NCBI GenBank assembly: GCA_034509925.1
Contig: CM067536.1
Location: 4,086,501-4,150,500, forward strand
Length of the DNA: 64,000 nt
Source: Hirudinaria manillensis
Taxonomy: Eukaryota > Annelida > Clitellata > Hirudinida > Hirudinidae
Direction: 5' to 3'
The notes under the pieces are model-generated. The model saw only the letters and a list, made by a program, of their open reading frames with translations. It searched no databases and had not been told where the DNA came from. Below are positions 21,957 to 33,346 of this stretch, piece by piece (position 1 is the first letter of the stretch; each line of letters starts with the position of its first letter). Position numbers and translations under genes: made by a program.

Positions 21957-22191
21957 AGTACGGCAGAACGTCCTCTGCTTAGAACGTTTTCCTATCTTCG
22001 GGCAGACGAGGACCGATTCTCTGAGCGTCTCATCGAATCTCTTCTAGACTAGATTCGATCAGTCGTTCGTTATAGCCTTCGCGCTCAGATTGCTCTACCG
22101 GCGAACGGTCGACGAGAGCATCGTGGCAATCAGCACTCCTCGAGAATCACGAAGGAGACGGAGATGAGTTCGTTCCCTCGAGAACATCCTC

Positions 22192-22264
22192 GTTTCCGTG
22201 GTGTAGTGGCTATCACGTTCGCCTCACACGCGAAAGGTCCCCAGTTCGAGCCTGGGCGGGAACA
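22192..22264 (+). tRNA. tRNA-Val(CAC)
   Basis: Unit 33; base -1 is C. Confidence 0.95.
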
Positions 22265-22345
22265 GACTTTTATCTGCTCGAGGACGAAAATCGTGATTTT
22301 GCAGACGCAAAAAGCTGCCGGACATCCTCTAACAAAAGACCGCCG

Positions 22346-22418
22346 TGTTTCCGCCCAGGCTCGAACTGGGGACCTTTCGCGTGTTAGGCGAACGTGATAA
22401 CCACTACACCACGGAAAC
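22346..22418 (-). tRNA. tRNA-Val(AAC)
   Basis: Unit 33. Confidence 0.95.
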
Positions 22419-22567
22419 AGACGCTCTCAAACGCTTCCATAGGTCCACGCATGACTGCCTCTAGGCTTTTTCGGCGCCAAAAAGCCCATCCCATCGCCGC
22501 GCAGCGTCCTCATCGGCGCCAGGCAAAACCGGCCTGGGTCGGTCGGAAGCGTGAGAAAAATCCGCGA

Positions 22568-22639
22568 CTCCCTAGCGGGGAATCGAACCCCGGCCGCGGC
22601 GGTGAGAGCGCCGAATCCTAACCACTAGACTACTAGGGA
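22568..22639 (-). tRNA. tRNA-Glu(CTC)
   Basis: Copy 34. Confidence 0.95.
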
Positions 22640-22874
22640 AGTACGGCAGAACGTCCTCTGCTTAGAACGTTTTCCTATCTTCGGGCAGACGAGGACCGAT
22701 TCTCTGAGCGTCTCATCGAATCTCTTCTAGACTAGATTCGATCAGTCGTTCGTTATAGCCTTCGCGCTCAGATTGCTCTACCGGCGAACGGTCGACGAGA
22801 GCATCGTGGCAATCAGCACTCCTCGAGAATCACGAAGGAGACGGAGATGAGTTCGTTCCCTCGAGAACATCCTT

Positions 22875-22947
22875 GTTTCCGTGGTGTAGTGGCTATCACG
22901 TTCGCCTCACACGCGAAAGGTCCCCAGTTCGAGCCTGGGCGGGAACA
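22875..22947 (+). tRNA. tRNA-Val(CAC)
   Basis: Unit 34; base -1 is T. Confidence 0.95.
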
Positions 22948-23028
22948 GACTTTTATCTGCTCGAGGACGAAAATCGTGATTTTGCAGACGCAAAAAGCTG
23001 CCGGACATCCTCTAACAAAAGACCGCCG

Positions 23029-23101
23029 TGTTTCCGCCCAGGCTCGAACTGGGGACCTTTCGCGTGTTAGGCGAACGTGATAACCACTACACCACGGAAA
23101 C
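23029..23101 (-). tRNA. tRNA-Val(AAC)
   Basis: Unit 34. Confidence 0.95.
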
Positions 23102-23250
23102 AGACGCTCTCAAACGCTTCCATAGGTCCACGCATGACTGCCTCTAGGCTTTTTCGGCGCCAAAAAGCCCATCCCATCGCCGCGCAGCGTCCTCATCGGC
23201 GCCAGGCAAAACCGGCCTGGGTCGGTCGGAAGCGTGAGAAAAATCCGCGA

Positions 23251-23322
23251 CTCCCTAGCGGGGAATCGAACCCCGGCCGCGGCGGTGAGAGCGCCGAATC
23301 CTAACCACTAGACTACTAGGGA
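23251..23322 (-). tRNA. tRNA-Glu(CTC)
   Basis: Copy 35. Confidence 0.95.
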
Positions 23323-23557
23323 AGTACGGCAGAACGTCCTCTGCTTAGAACGTTTTCCTATCTTCGGGCAGACGAGGACCGATTCTCTGAGCGTCTCATC
23401 GAATCTCTTCTAGACTAGATTCGATCAGTCGTTCGTTATAGCCTTCGCGCTCAGATTGCTCTACCGGCGAACGGTCGACGAGAGCATCGTGGCAATCAGC
23501 ACTCCTCGAGAATCACGAAGGAGACGGAGATGAGTTCGTTCCCTCGAGAACATCCTT

Positions 23558-23630
23558 GTTTCCGTGGTGTAGTGGCTATCACGTTCGCCTCACACGCGAA
23601 AGGTCCCCAGTTCGAGCCTGGGCGGGAACA
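23558..23630 (+). tRNA. tRNA-Val(CAC)
   Basis: Unit 35; base -1 is T. Confidence 0.95.
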
Positions 23631-23711
23631 GACTTTTATCTGCTCGAGGACGAAAATCGTGATTTTGCAGACGCAAAAAGCTGCCGGACATCCTCTAACA
23701 AAAGACCGCCG

Positions 23712-23784
23712 TGTTTCCGCCCAGGCTCGAACTGGGGACCTTTCGCGTGTTAGGCGAACGTGATAACCACTACACCACGGAAAC
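23712..23784 (-). tRNA. tRNA-Val(AAC)
   Basis: Unit 35. Confidence 0.95.
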
Positions 23785-23933
23785 AGACGCTCTCAAACGC
23801 TTCCATAGGTCCACGCATGACTGCCTCTAGGCTTTTTCGGCGCCAAAAAGCCCATCCCATCGCCGCGCAGCGTCCTCATCGGCGCCAGGCAAAACCGGCC
23901 TGGGTCGGTCGGAAGCGTGAGAAAAATCCGCGA

Positions 23934-24005
23934 CTCCCTAGCGGGGAATCGAACCCCGGCCGCGGCGGTGAGAGCGCCGAATCCTAACCACTAGACTACT
24001 AGGGA
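23934..24005 (-). tRNA. tRNA-Glu(CTC)
   Basis: Copy 36. Confidence 0.95.
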
Positions 24006-24240
24006 AGTACGGCAGAACGTCCTCTGCTTAGAACGTTTTCCTATCTTCGGGCAGACGAGGACCGATTCTCTGAGCGTCTCATCGAATCTCTTCTAGACTA
24101 GATTCGATCAGTCGTTCGTTATAGCCTTCGCGCTCAGATTGCTCTACCGGCGAACGGTCGACGAGAGCATCGTGGCAATCAGCACTCCTCGAGAATCACG
24201 AAGGAGACGGAGATGAGTTCGTTCCCTCGAGAACATCCTT

Positions 24241-24313
24241 GTTTCCGTGGTGTAGTGGCTATCACGTTCGCCTCACACGCGAAAGGTCCCCAGTTCGAGC
24301 CTGGGCGGGAACA
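24241..24313 (+). tRNA. tRNA-Val(CAC)
   Basis: Unit 36; base -1 is T. Confidence 0.95.
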
Positions 24314-24394
24314 GACTTTTATCTGCTCGAGGACGAAAATCGTGATTTTGCAGACGCAAAAAGCTGCCGGACATCCTCTAACAAAAGACCGCCG

Positions 24395-24467
24395 TGTTTC
24401 CGCCCAGGCTCGAACTGGGGACCTTTCGCGTGTTAGGCGAACGTGATAACCACTACACCACGGAAAC
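24395..24467 (-). tRNA. tRNA-Val(AAC)
   Basis: Unit 36. Confidence 0.95.
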
Positions 24468-24616
24468 AGACGCTCTCAAACGCTTCCATAGGTCCACGCA
24501 TGACTGCCTCTAGGCTTTTTCGGCGCCAAAAAGCCCATCCCATCGCCGCGCAGCGTCCTCATCGGCGCCAGGCAAAACCGGCCTGGGTCGGTCGGAAGCG
24601 TGAGAAAAATCCGCGA

Positions 24617-24688
24617 CTCCCTAGCGGGGAATCGAACCCCGGCCGCGGCGGTGAGAGCGCCGAATCCTAACCACTAGACTACTAGGGA
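24617..24688 (-). tRNA. tRNA-Glu(CTC)
   Basis: Copy 37. Confidence 0.95.
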
Positions 24689-24923
24689 AGTACGGCAGAA
24701 CGTCCTCTGCTTAGAACGTTTTCCTATCTTCGGGCAGACGAGGACCGATTCTCTGAGCGTCTCATCGAATCTCTTCTAGACTAGATTCGATCAGTCGTTC
24801 GTTATAGCCTTCGCGCTCAGATTGCTCTACCGGCGAACGGTCGACGAGAGCATCGTGGCAATCAGCACTCCTCGAGAATCACGAAGGAGACGGAGATGAG
24901 TTCGTTCCCTCGAGAACATCCTT

Positions 24924-24996
24924 GTTTCCGTGGTGTAGTGGCTATCACGTTCGCCTCACACGCGAAAGGTCCCCAGTTCGAGCCTGGGCGGGAACA
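24924..24996 (+). tRNA. tRNA-Val(CAC)
   Basis: Unit 37; base -1 is T. Confidence 0.95.
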
Positions 24997-25077
24997 GACT
25001 TTTATCTGCTCGAGGACGAAAATCGTGATTTTGCAGACGCAAAAAGCTGCCGGACATCCTCTAACAAAAGACCGCCG

Positions 25078-25150
25078 TGTTTCCGCCCAGGCTCGAACTG
25101 GGGACCTTTCGCGTGTTAGGCGAACGTGATAACCACTACACCACGGAAAC
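25078..25150 (-). tRNA. tRNA-Val(AAC)
   Basis: Unit 37. Confidence 0.95.
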
Positions 25151-25299
25151 AGACGCTCTCAAACGCTTCCATAGGTCCACGCATGACTGCCTCTAGGCTT
25201 TTTCGGCGCCAAAAAGCCCATCCCATCGCCGCGCAGCGTCCTCATCGGCGCCAGGCAAAACCGGCCTGGGTCGGTCGGAAGCGTGAGAAAAATCCGCGA

Positions 25300-25371
25300 C
25301 TCCCTAGCGGGGAATCGAACCCCGGCCGCGGCGGTGAGAGCGCCGAATCCTAACCACTAGACTACTAGGGA
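25300..25371 (-). tRNA. tRNA-Glu(CTC)
   Basis: Copy 38. Confidence 0.95.
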
Positions 25372-25606
25372 AGTACGGCAGAACGTCCTCTGCTTAGAAC
25401 GTTTTCCTATCTTCGGGCAGACGAGGACCGATTCTCTGAGCGTCTCATCGAATCTCTTCTAGACTAGATTCGATCAGTCGTTCGTTATAGCCTTCGCGCT
25501 CAGATTGCTCTACCGGCGAACGGTCGACGAGAGCATCGTGGCAATCAGCACTCCTCGAGAATCACGAAGGAGACGGAGATGAGTTCGTTCCCTCGAGAAC
25601 ATCCTT

Positions 25607-25679
25607 GTTTCCGTGGTGTAGTGGCTATCACGTTCGCCTCACACGCGAAAGGTCCCCAGTTCGAGCCTGGGCGGGAACA
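25607..25679 (+). tRNA. tRNA-Val(CAC)
   Basis: Unit 38; base -1 is T. Confidence 0.95.
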
Positions 25680-25760
25680 GACTTTTATCTGCTCGAGGAC
25701 GAAAATCGTGATTTTGCAGACGCAAAAAGCTGCCGGACATCCTCTAACAAAAGACCGCCG

Positions 25761-25833
25761 TGTTTCCGCCCAGGCTCGAACTGGGGACCTTTCGCGTGTT
25801 AGGCGAACGTGATAACCACTACACCACGGAAAC
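25761..25833 (-). tRNA. tRNA-Val(AAC)
   Basis: Unit 38. Confidence 0.95.
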
Positions 25834-25982
25834 AGACGCTCTCAAACGCTTCCATAGGTCCACGCATGACTGCCTCTAGGCTTTTTCGGCGCCAAAAAGC
25901 CCATCCCATCGCCGCGCAGCGTCCTCATCGGCGCCAGGCAAAACCGGCCTGGGTCGGTCGGAAGCGTGAGAAAAATCCGCGA

Positions 25983-26054
25983 CTCCCTAGCGGGGAATCG
26001 AACCCCGGCCGCGGCGGTGAGAGCGCCGAATCCTAACCACTAGACTACTAGGGA
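25983..26054 (-). tRNA. tRNA-Glu(CTC)
   Basis: Copy 39. Confidence 0.95.
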
Positions 26055-26289
26055 AGTACGGCAGAACGTCCTCTGCTTAGAACGTTTTCCTATCTTCGGG
26101 CAGACGAGGACCGATTCTCTGAGCGTCTCATCGAATCTCTTCTAGACTAGATTCGATCAGTCGTTCGTTATAGCCTTCGCGCTCAGATTGCTCTACCGGC
26201 GAACGGTCGACGAGAGCATCGTGGCAATCAGCACTCCTCGAGAATCACGAAGGAGACGGAGATGAGTTCGTTCCCTCGAGAACATCCTT

Positions 26290-26362
26290 GTTTCCGTGGT
26301 GTAGTGGCTATCACGTTCGCCTCACACGCGAAAGGTCCCCAGTTCGAGCCTGGGCGGGAACA
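26290..26362 (+). tRNA. tRNA-Val(CAC)
   Basis: Unit 39; base -1 is T. Confidence 0.95.
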
Positions 26363-26443
26363 GACTTTTATCTGCTCGAGGACGAAAATCGTGATTTTGC
26401 AGACGCAAAAAGCTGCCGGACATCCTCTAACAAAAGACCGCCG

Positions 26444-26516
26444 TGTTTCCGCCCAGGCTCGAACTGGGGACCTTTCGCGTGTTAGGCGAACGTGATAACC
26501 ACTACACCACGGAAAC
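26444..26516 (-). tRNA. tRNA-Val(AAC)
   Basis: Unit 39. Confidence 0.95.
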
Positions 26517-26665
26517 AGACGCTCTCAAACGCTTCCATAGGTCCACGCATGACTGCCTCTAGGCTTTTTCGGCGCCAAAAAGCCCATCCCATCGCCGCGC
26601 AGCGTCCTCATCGGCGCCAGGCAAAACCGGCCTGGGTCGGTCGGAAGCGTGAGAAAAATCCGCGA

Positions 26666-26737
26666 CTCCCTAGCGGGGAATCGAACCCCGGCCGCGGCGG
26701 TGAGAGCGCCGAATCCTAACCACTAGACTACTAGGGA
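26666..26737 (-). tRNA. tRNA-Glu(CTC)
   Basis: Copy 40. Confidence 0.95.
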
Positions 26738-26972
26738 AGTACGGCAGAACGTCCTCTGCTTAGAACGTTTTCCTATCTTCGGGCAGACGAGGACCGATTC
26801 TCTGAGCGTCTCATCGAATCTCTTCTAGACTAGATTCGATCAGTCGTTCGTTATAGCCTTCGCGCTCAGATTGCTCTACCGGCGAACGGTCGACGAGAGC
26901 ATCGTGGCAATCAGCACTCCTCGAGAATCACGAAGGAGACGGAGATGAGTTCGTTCCCTCGAGAACATCCTT

Positions 26973-27045
26973 GTTTCCGTGGTGTAGTGGCTATCACGTT
27001 CGCCTCACACGCGAAAGGTCCCCAGTTCGAGCCTGGGCGGGAACA
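26973..27045 (+). tRNA. tRNA-Val(CAC)
   Basis: Unit 40; base -1 is T. Confidence 0.95.
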
Positions 27046-27126
27046 GACTTTTATCTGCTCGAGGACGAAAATCGTGATTTTGCAGACGCAAAAAGCTGCC
27101 GGACATCCTCTAACAAAAGACCGCCG

Positions 27127-27199
27127 TGTTTCCGCCCAGGCTCGAACTGGGGACCTTTCGCGTGTTAGGCGAACGTGATAACCACTACACCACGGAAAC
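27127..27199 (-). tRNA. tRNA-Val(AAC)
   Basis: Unit 40. Confidence 0.95.
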
Positions 27200-27348
27200 A
27201 GACGCTCTCAAACGCTTCCATAGGTCCACGCATGACTGCCTCTAGGCTTTTTCGGCGCCAAAAAGCCCATCCCATCGCCGCGCAGCGTCCTCATCGGCGC
27301 CAGGCAAAACCGGCCTGGGTCGGTCGGAAGCGTGAGAAAAATCCGCGA

Positions 27349-27420
27349 CTCCCTAGCGGGGAATCGAACCCCGGCCGCGGCGGTGAGAGCGCCGAATCCT
27401 AACCACTAGACTACTAGGGA
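27349..27420 (-). tRNA. tRNA-Glu(CTC)
   Basis: Copy 41. Confidence 0.95.
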
Positions 27421-27655
27421 AGTACGGCAGAACGTCCTCTGCTTAGAACGTTTTCCTATCTTCGGGCAGACGAGGACCGATTCTCTGAGCGTCTCATCGA
27501 ATCTCTTCTAGACTAGATTCGATCAGTCGTTCGTTATAGCCTTCGCGCTCAGATTGCTCTACCGGCGAACGGTCGACGAGAGCATCGTGGCAATCAGCAC
27601 TCCTCGAGAATCACGAAGGAGACGGAGATGAGTTCGTTCCCTCGAGAACATCCTT

Positions 27656-27728
27656 GTTTCCGTGGTGTAGTGGCTATCACGTTCGCCTCACACGCGAAAG
27701 GTCCCCAGTTCGAGCCTGGGCGGGAACA
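27656..27728 (+). tRNA. tRNA-Val(CAC)
   Basis: Unit 41; base -1 is T. Confidence 0.95.
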
Positions 27729-27809
27729 GACTTTTATCTGCTCGAGGACGAAAATCGTGATTTTGCAGACGCAAAAAGCTGCCGGACATCCTCTAACAAA
27801 AGACCGCCG

Positions 27810-27882
27810 TGTTTCCGCCCAGGCTCGAACTGGGGACCTTTCGCGTGTTAGGCGAACGTGATAACCACTACACCACGGAAAC
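27810..27882 (-). tRNA. tRNA-Val(AAC)
   Basis: Unit 41. Confidence 0.95.
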
Positions 27883-28031
27883 AGACGCTCTCAAACGCTT
27901 CCATAGGTCCACGCATGACTGCCTCTAGGCTTTTTCGGCGCCAAAAAGCCCATCCCATCGCCGCGCAGCGTCCTCATCGGCGCCAGGCAAAACCGGCCTG
28001 GGTCGGTCGGAAGCGTGAGAAAAATCCGCGA

Positions 28032-28103
28032 CTCCCTAGCGGGGAATCGAACCCCGGCCGCGGCGGTGAGAGCGCCGAATCCTAACCACTAGACTACTAG
28101 GGA
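28032..28103 (-). tRNA. tRNA-Glu(CTC)
   Basis: Copy 42. Confidence 0.95.
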
Positions 28104-28338
28104 AGTACGGCAGAACGTCCTCTGCTTAGAACGTTTTCCTATCTTCGGGCAGACGAGGACCGATTCTCTGAGCGTCTCATCGAATCTCTTCTAGACTAGA
28201 TTCGATCAGTCGTTCGTTATAGCCTTCGCGCTCAGATTGCTCTACCGGCGAACGGTCGACGAGAGCATCGTGGCAATCAGCACTCCTCGAGAATCACGAA
28301 GGAGACGGAGATGAGTTCGTTCCCTCGAGAACATCCTT

Positions 28339-28411
28339 GTTTCCGTGGTGTAGTGGCTATCACGTTCGCCTCACACGCGAAAGGTCCCCAGTTCGAGCCT
28401 GGGCGGGAACA
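28339..28411 (+). tRNA. tRNA-Val(CAC)
   Basis: Unit 42; base -1 is T. Confidence 0.95.
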
Positions 28412-28492
28412 GACTTTTATCTGCTCGAGGACGAAAATCGTGATTTTGCAGACGCAAAAAGCTGCCGGACATCCTCTAACAAAAGACCGCCG

Positions 28493-28565
28493 TGTTTCCG
28501 CCCAGGCTCGAACTGGGGACCTTTCGCGTGTTAGGCGAACGTGATAACCACTACACCACGGAAAC
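28493..28565 (-). tRNA. tRNA-Val(AAC)
   Basis: Unit 42. Confidence 0.95.
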
Positions 28566-28714
28566 AGACGCTCTCAAACGCTTCCATAGGTCCACGCATG
28601 ACTGCCTCTAGGCTTTTTCGGCGCCAAAAAGCCCATCCCATCGCCGCGCAGCGTCCTCATCGGCGCCAGGCAAAACCGGCCTGGGTCGGTCGGAAGCGTG
28701 AGAAAAATCCGCGA

Positions 28715-28786
28715 CTCCCTAGCGGGGAATCGAACCCCGGCCGCGGCGGTGAGAGCGCCGAATCCTAACCACTAGACTACTAGGGA
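28715..28786 (-). tRNA. tRNA-Glu(CTC)
   Basis: Copy 43. Confidence 0.95.
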
Positions 28787-29021
28787 AGTACGGCAGAACG
28801 TCCTCTGCTTAGAACGTTTTCCTATCTTCGGGCAGACGAGGACCGATTCTCTGAGCGTCTCATCGAATCTCTTCTAGACTAGATTCGATCAGTCGTTCGT
28901 TATAGCCTTCGCGCTCAGATTGCTCTACCGGCGAACGGTCGACGAGAGCATCGTGGCAATCAGCACTCCTCGAGAATCACGAAGGAGACGGAGATGAGTT
29001 CGTTCCCTCGAGAACATCCTT

Positions 29022-29094
29022 GTTTCCGTGGTGTAGTGGCTATCACGTTCGCCTCACACGCGAAAGGTCCCCAGTTCGAGCCTGGGCGGGAACA
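29022..29094 (+). tRNA. tRNA-Val(CAC)
   Basis: Unit 43; base -1 is T. Confidence 0.95.
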
Positions 29095-29175
29095 GACTTT
29101 TATCTGCTCGAGGACGAAAATCGTGATTTTGCAGACGCAAAAAGCTGCCGGACATCCTCTAACAAAAGACCGCCG

Positions 29176-29248
29176 TGTTTCCGCCCAGGCTCGAACTGGG
29201 GACCTTTCGCGTGTTAGGCGAACGTGATAACCACTACACCACGGAAAC
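29176..29248 (-). tRNA. tRNA-Val(AAC)
   Basis: Unit 43. Confidence 0.95.
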
Positions 29249-29397
29249 AGACGCTCTCAAACGCTTCCATAGGTCCACGCATGACTGCCTCTAGGCTTTT
29301 TCGGCGCCAAAAAGCCCATCCCATCGCCGCGCAGCGTCCTCATCGGCGCCAGGCAAAACCGGCCTGGGTCGGTCGGAAGCGTGAGAAAAATCCGCGA

Positions 29398-29469
29398 CTC
29401 CCTAGCGGGGAATCGAACCCCGGCCGCGGCGGTGAGAGCGCCGAATCCTAACCACTAGACTACTAGGGA
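29398..29469 (-). tRNA. tRNA-Glu(CTC)
   Basis: Copy 44. Confidence 0.95.
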
Positions 29470-29704
29470 AGTACGGCAGAACGTCCTCTGCTTAGAACGT
29501 TTTCCTATCTTCGGGCAGACGAGGACCGATTCTCTGAGCGTCTCATCGAATCTCTTCTAGACTAGATTCGATCAGTCGTTCGTTATAGCCTTCGCGCTCA
29601 GATTGCTCTACCGGCGAACGGTCGACGAGAGCATCGTGGCAATCAGCACTCCTCGAGAATCACGAAGGAGACGGAGATGAGTTCGTTCCCTCGAGAACAT
29701 CCTT

Positions 29705-29777
29705 GTTTCCGTGGTGTAGTGGCTATCACGTTCGCCTCACACGCGAAAGGTCCCCAGTTCGAGCCTGGGCGGGAACA
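29705..29777 (+). tRNA. tRNA-Val(CAC)
   Basis: Unit 44; base -1 is T. Confidence 0.95.
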
Positions 29778-29858
29778 GACTTTTATCTGCTCGAGGACGA
29801 AAATCGTGATTTTGCAGACGCAAAAAGCTGCCGGACATCCTCTAACAAAAGACCGCCG

Positions 29859-29931
29859 TGTTTCCGCCCAGGCTCGAACTGGGGACCTTTCGCGTGTTAG
29901 GCGAACGTGATAACCACTACACCACGGAAAC
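29859..29931 (-). tRNA. tRNA-Val(AAC)
   Basis: Unit 44. Confidence 0.95.
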
Positions 29932-30080
29932 AGACGCTCTCAAACGCTTCCATAGGTCCACGCATGACTGCCTCTAGGCTTTTTCGGCGCCAAAAAGCCC
30001 ATCCCATCGCCGCGCAGCGTCCTCATCGGCGCCAGGCAAAACCGGCCTGGGTCGGTCGGAAGCGTGAGAAAAATCCGCGA

Positions 30081-30152
30081 CTCCCTAGCGGGGAATCGAA
30101 CCCCGGCCGCGGCGGTGAGAGCGCCGAATCCTAACCACTAGACTACTAGGGA
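30081..30152 (-). tRNA. tRNA-Glu(CTC)
   Basis: Copy 45. Confidence 0.95.
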
Positions 30153-30387
30153 AGTACGGCAGAACGTCCTCTGCTTAGAACGTTTTCCTATCTTCGGGCA
30201 GACGAGGACCGATTCTCTGAGCGTCTCATCGAATCTCTTCTAGACTAGATTCGATCAGTCGTTCGTTATAGCCTTCGCGCTCAGATTGCTCTACCGGCGA
30301 ACGGTCGACGAGAGCATCGTGGCAATCAGCACTCCTCGAGAATCACGAAGGAGACGGAGATGAGTTCGTTCCCTCGAGAACATCCTT

Positions 30388-30460
30388 GTTTCCGTGGTGT
30401 AGTGGCTATCACGTTCGCCTCACACGCGAAAGGTCCCCAGTTCGAGCCTGGGCGGGAACA
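30388..30460 (+). tRNA. tRNA-Val(CAC)
   Basis: Unit 45; base -1 is T. Confidence 0.95.
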
Positions 30461-30541
30461 GACTTTTATCTGCTCGAGGACGAAAATCGTGATTTTGCAG
30501 ACGCAAAAAGCTGCCGGACATCCTCTAACAAAAGACCGCCG

Positions 30542-30614
30542 TGTTTCCGCCCAGGCTCGAACTGGGGACCTTTCGCGTGTTAGGCGAACGTGATAACCAC
30601 TACACCACGGAAAC
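30542..30614 (-). tRNA. tRNA-Val(AAC)
   Basis: Unit 45. Confidence 0.95.
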
Positions 30615-30763
30615 AGACGCTCTCAAACGCTTCCATAGGTCCACGCATGACTGCCTCTAGGCTTTTTCGGCGCCAAAAAGCCCATCCCATCGCCGCGCAG
30701 CGTCCTCATCGGCGCCAGGCAAAACCGGCCTGGGTCGGTCGGAAGCGTGAGAAAAATCCGCGA

Positions 30764-30835
30764 CTCCCTAGCGGGGAATCGAACCCCGGCCGCGGCGGTG
30801 AGAGCGCCGAATCCTAACCACTAGACTACTAGGGA
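30764..30835 (-). tRNA. tRNA-Glu(CTC)
   Basis: Copy 46. Confidence 0.95.
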
Positions 30836-31070
30836 AGTACGGCAGAACGTCCTCTGCTTAGAACGTTTTCCTATCTTCGGGCAGACGAGGACCGATTCTC
30901 TGAGCGTCTCATCGAATCTCTTCTAGACTAGATTCGATCAGTCGTTCGTTATAGCCTTCGCGCTCAGATTGCTCTACCGGCGAACGGTCGACGAGAGCAT
31001 CGTGGCAATCAGCACTCCTCGAGAATCACGAAGGAGACGGAGATGAGTTCGTTCCCTCGAGAACATCCTT

Positions 31071-31143
31071 GTTTCCGTGGTGTAGTGGCTATCACGTTCG
31101 CCTCACACGCGAAAGGTCCCCAGTTCGAGCCTGGGCGGGAACA
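31071..31143 (+). tRNA. tRNA-Val(CAC)
   Basis: Unit 46; base -1 is T. Confidence 0.95.
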
Positions 31144-31224
31144 GACTTTTATCTGCTCGAGGACGAAAATCGTGATTTTGCAGACGCAAAAAGCTGCCGG
31201 ACATCCTCTAACAAAAGACCGCCG

Positions 31225-31297
31225 TGTTTCCGCCCAGGCTCGAACTGGGGACCTTTCGCGTGTTAGGCGAACGTGATAACCACTACACCACGGAAAC
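31225..31297 (-). tRNA. tRNA-Val(AAC)
   Basis: Unit 46. Confidence 0.95.
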
Positions 31298-31446
31298 AGA
31301 CGCTCTCAAACGCTTCCATAGGTCCACGCATGACTGCCTCTAGGCTTTTTCGGCGCCAAAAAGCCCATCCCATCGCCGCGCAGCGTCCTCATCGGCGCCA
31401 GGCAAAACCGGCCTGGGTCGGTCGGAAGCGTGAGAAAAATCCGCGA

Positions 31447-31518
31447 CTCCCTAGCGGGGAATCGAACCCCGGCCGCGGCGGTGAGAGCGCCGAATCCTAA
31501 CCACTAGACTACTAGGGA
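31447..31518 (-). tRNA. tRNA-Glu(CTC)
   Basis: Copy 47. Confidence 0.95.
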
Positions 31519-31753
31519 AGTACGGCAGAACGTCCTCTGCTTAGAACGTTTTCCTATCTTCGGGCAGACGAGGACCGATTCTCTGAGCGTCTCATCGAAT
31601 CTCTTCTAGACTAGATTCGATCAGTCGTTCGTTATAGCCTTCGCGCTCAGATTGCTCTACCGGCGAACGGTCGACGAGAGCATCGTGGCAATCAGCACTC
31701 CTCGAGAATCACGAAGGAGACGGAGATGAGTTCGTTCCCTCGAGAACATCCTT

Positions 31754-31826
31754 GTTTCCGTGGTGTAGTGGCTATCACGTTCGCCTCACACGCGAAAGGT
31801 CCCCAGTTCGAGCCTGGGCGGGAACA
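31754..31826 (+). tRNA. tRNA-Val(CAC)
   Basis: Unit 47; base -1 is T. Confidence 0.95.
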
Positions 31827-31907
31827 GACTTTTATCTGCTCGAGGACGAAAATCGTGATTTTGCAGACGCAAAAAGCTGCCGGACATCCTCTAACAAAAG
31901 ACCGCCG

Positions 31908-31980
31908 TGTTTCCGCCCAGGCTCGAACTGGGGACCTTTCGCGTGTTAGGCGAACGTGATAACCACTACACCACGGAAAC
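31908..31980 (-). tRNA. tRNA-Val(AAC)
   Basis: Unit 47. Confidence 0.95.
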
Positions 31981-32129
31981 AGACGCTCTCAAACGCTTCC
32001 ATAGGTCCACGCATGACTGCCTCTAGGCTTTTTCGGCGCCAAAAAGCCCATCCCATCGCCGCGCAGCGTCCTCATCGGCGCCAGGCAAAACCGGCCTGGG
32101 TCGGTCGGAAGCGTGAGAAAAATCCGCGA

Positions 32130-32201
32130 CTCCCTAGCGGGGAATCGAACCCCGGCCGCGGCGGTGAGAGCGCCGAATCCTAACCACTAGACTACTAGGG
32201 A
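32130..32201 (-). tRNA. tRNA-Glu(CTC)
   Basis: Copy 48. Confidence 0.95.
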
Positions 32202-32436
32202 AGTACGGCAGAACGTCCTCTGCTTAGAACGTTTTCCTATCTTCGGGCAGACGAGGACCGATTCTCTGAGCGTCTCATCGAATCTCTTCTAGACTAGATT
32301 CGATCAGTCGTTCGTTATAGCCTTCGCGCTCAGATTGCTCTACCGGCGAACGGTCGACGAGAGCATCGTGGCAATCAGCACTCCTCGAGAATCACGAAGG
32401 AGACGGAGATGAGTTCGTTCCCTCGAGAACATCCTT

Positions 32437-32509
32437 GTTTCCGTGGTGTAGTGGCTATCACGTTCGCCTCACACGCGAAAGGTCCCCAGTTCGAGCCTGG
32501 GCGGGAACA
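32437..32509 (+). tRNA. tRNA-Val(CAC)
   Basis: Unit 48; base -1 is T. Confidence 0.95.
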
Positions 32510-32590
32510 GACTTTTATCTGCTCGAGGACGAAAATCGTGATTTTGCAGACGCAAAAAGCTGCCGGACATCCTCTAACAAAAGACCGCCG

Positions 32591-32663
32591 TGTTTCCGCC
32601 CAGGCTCGAACTGGGGACCTTTCGCGTGTTAGGCGAACGTGATAACCACTACACCACGGAAAC
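32591..32663 (-). tRNA. tRNA-Val(AAC)
   Basis: Unit 48. Confidence 0.95.
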
Positions 32664-32812
32664 AGACGCTCTCAAACGCTTCCATAGGTCCACGCATGAC
32701 TGCCTCTAGGCTTTTTCGGCGCCAAAAAGCCCATCCCATCGCCGCGCAGCGTCCTCATCGGCGCCAGGCAAAACCGGCCTGGGTCGGTCGGAAGCGTGAG
32801 AAAAATCCGCGA

Positions 32813-32884
32813 CTCCCTAGCGGGGAATCGAACCCCGGCCGCGGCGGTGAGAGCGCCGAATCCTAACCACTAGACTACTAGGGA
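32813..32884 (-). tRNA. tRNA-Glu(CTC)
   Basis: Copy 49. Confidence 0.95.
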
Positions 32885-33119
32885 AGTACGGCAGAACGTC
32901 CTCTGCTTAGAACGTTTTCCTATCTTCGGGCAGACGAGGACCGATTCTCTGAGCGTCTCATCGAATCTCTTCTAGACTAGATTCGATCAGTCGTTCGTTA
33001 TAGCCTTCGCGCTCAGATTGCTCTACCGGCGAACGGTCGACGAGAGCATCGTGGCAATCAGCACTCCTCGAGAATCACGAAGGAGACGGAGATGAGTTCG
33101 TTCCCTCGAGAACATCCTT

Positions 33120-33192
33120 GTTTCCGTGGTGTAGTGGCTATCACGTTCGCCTCACACGCGAAAGGTCCCCAGTTCGAGCCTGGGCGGGAACA
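33120..33192 (+). tRNA. tRNA-Val(CAC)
   Basis: Unit 49; base -1 is T. Confidence 0.95.
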
Positions 33193-33273
33193 GACTTTTA
33201 TCTGCTCGAGGACGAAAATCGTGATTTTGCAGACGCAAAAAGCTGCCGGACATCCTCTAACAAAAGACCGCCG

Positions 33274-33346
33274 TGTTTCCGCCCAGGCTCGAACTGGGGA
33301 CCTTTCGCGTGTTAGGCGAACGTGATAACCACTACACCACGGAAAC
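33274..33346 (-). tRNA. tRNA-Val(AAC)
   Basis: Unit 49. Confidence 0.95.
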
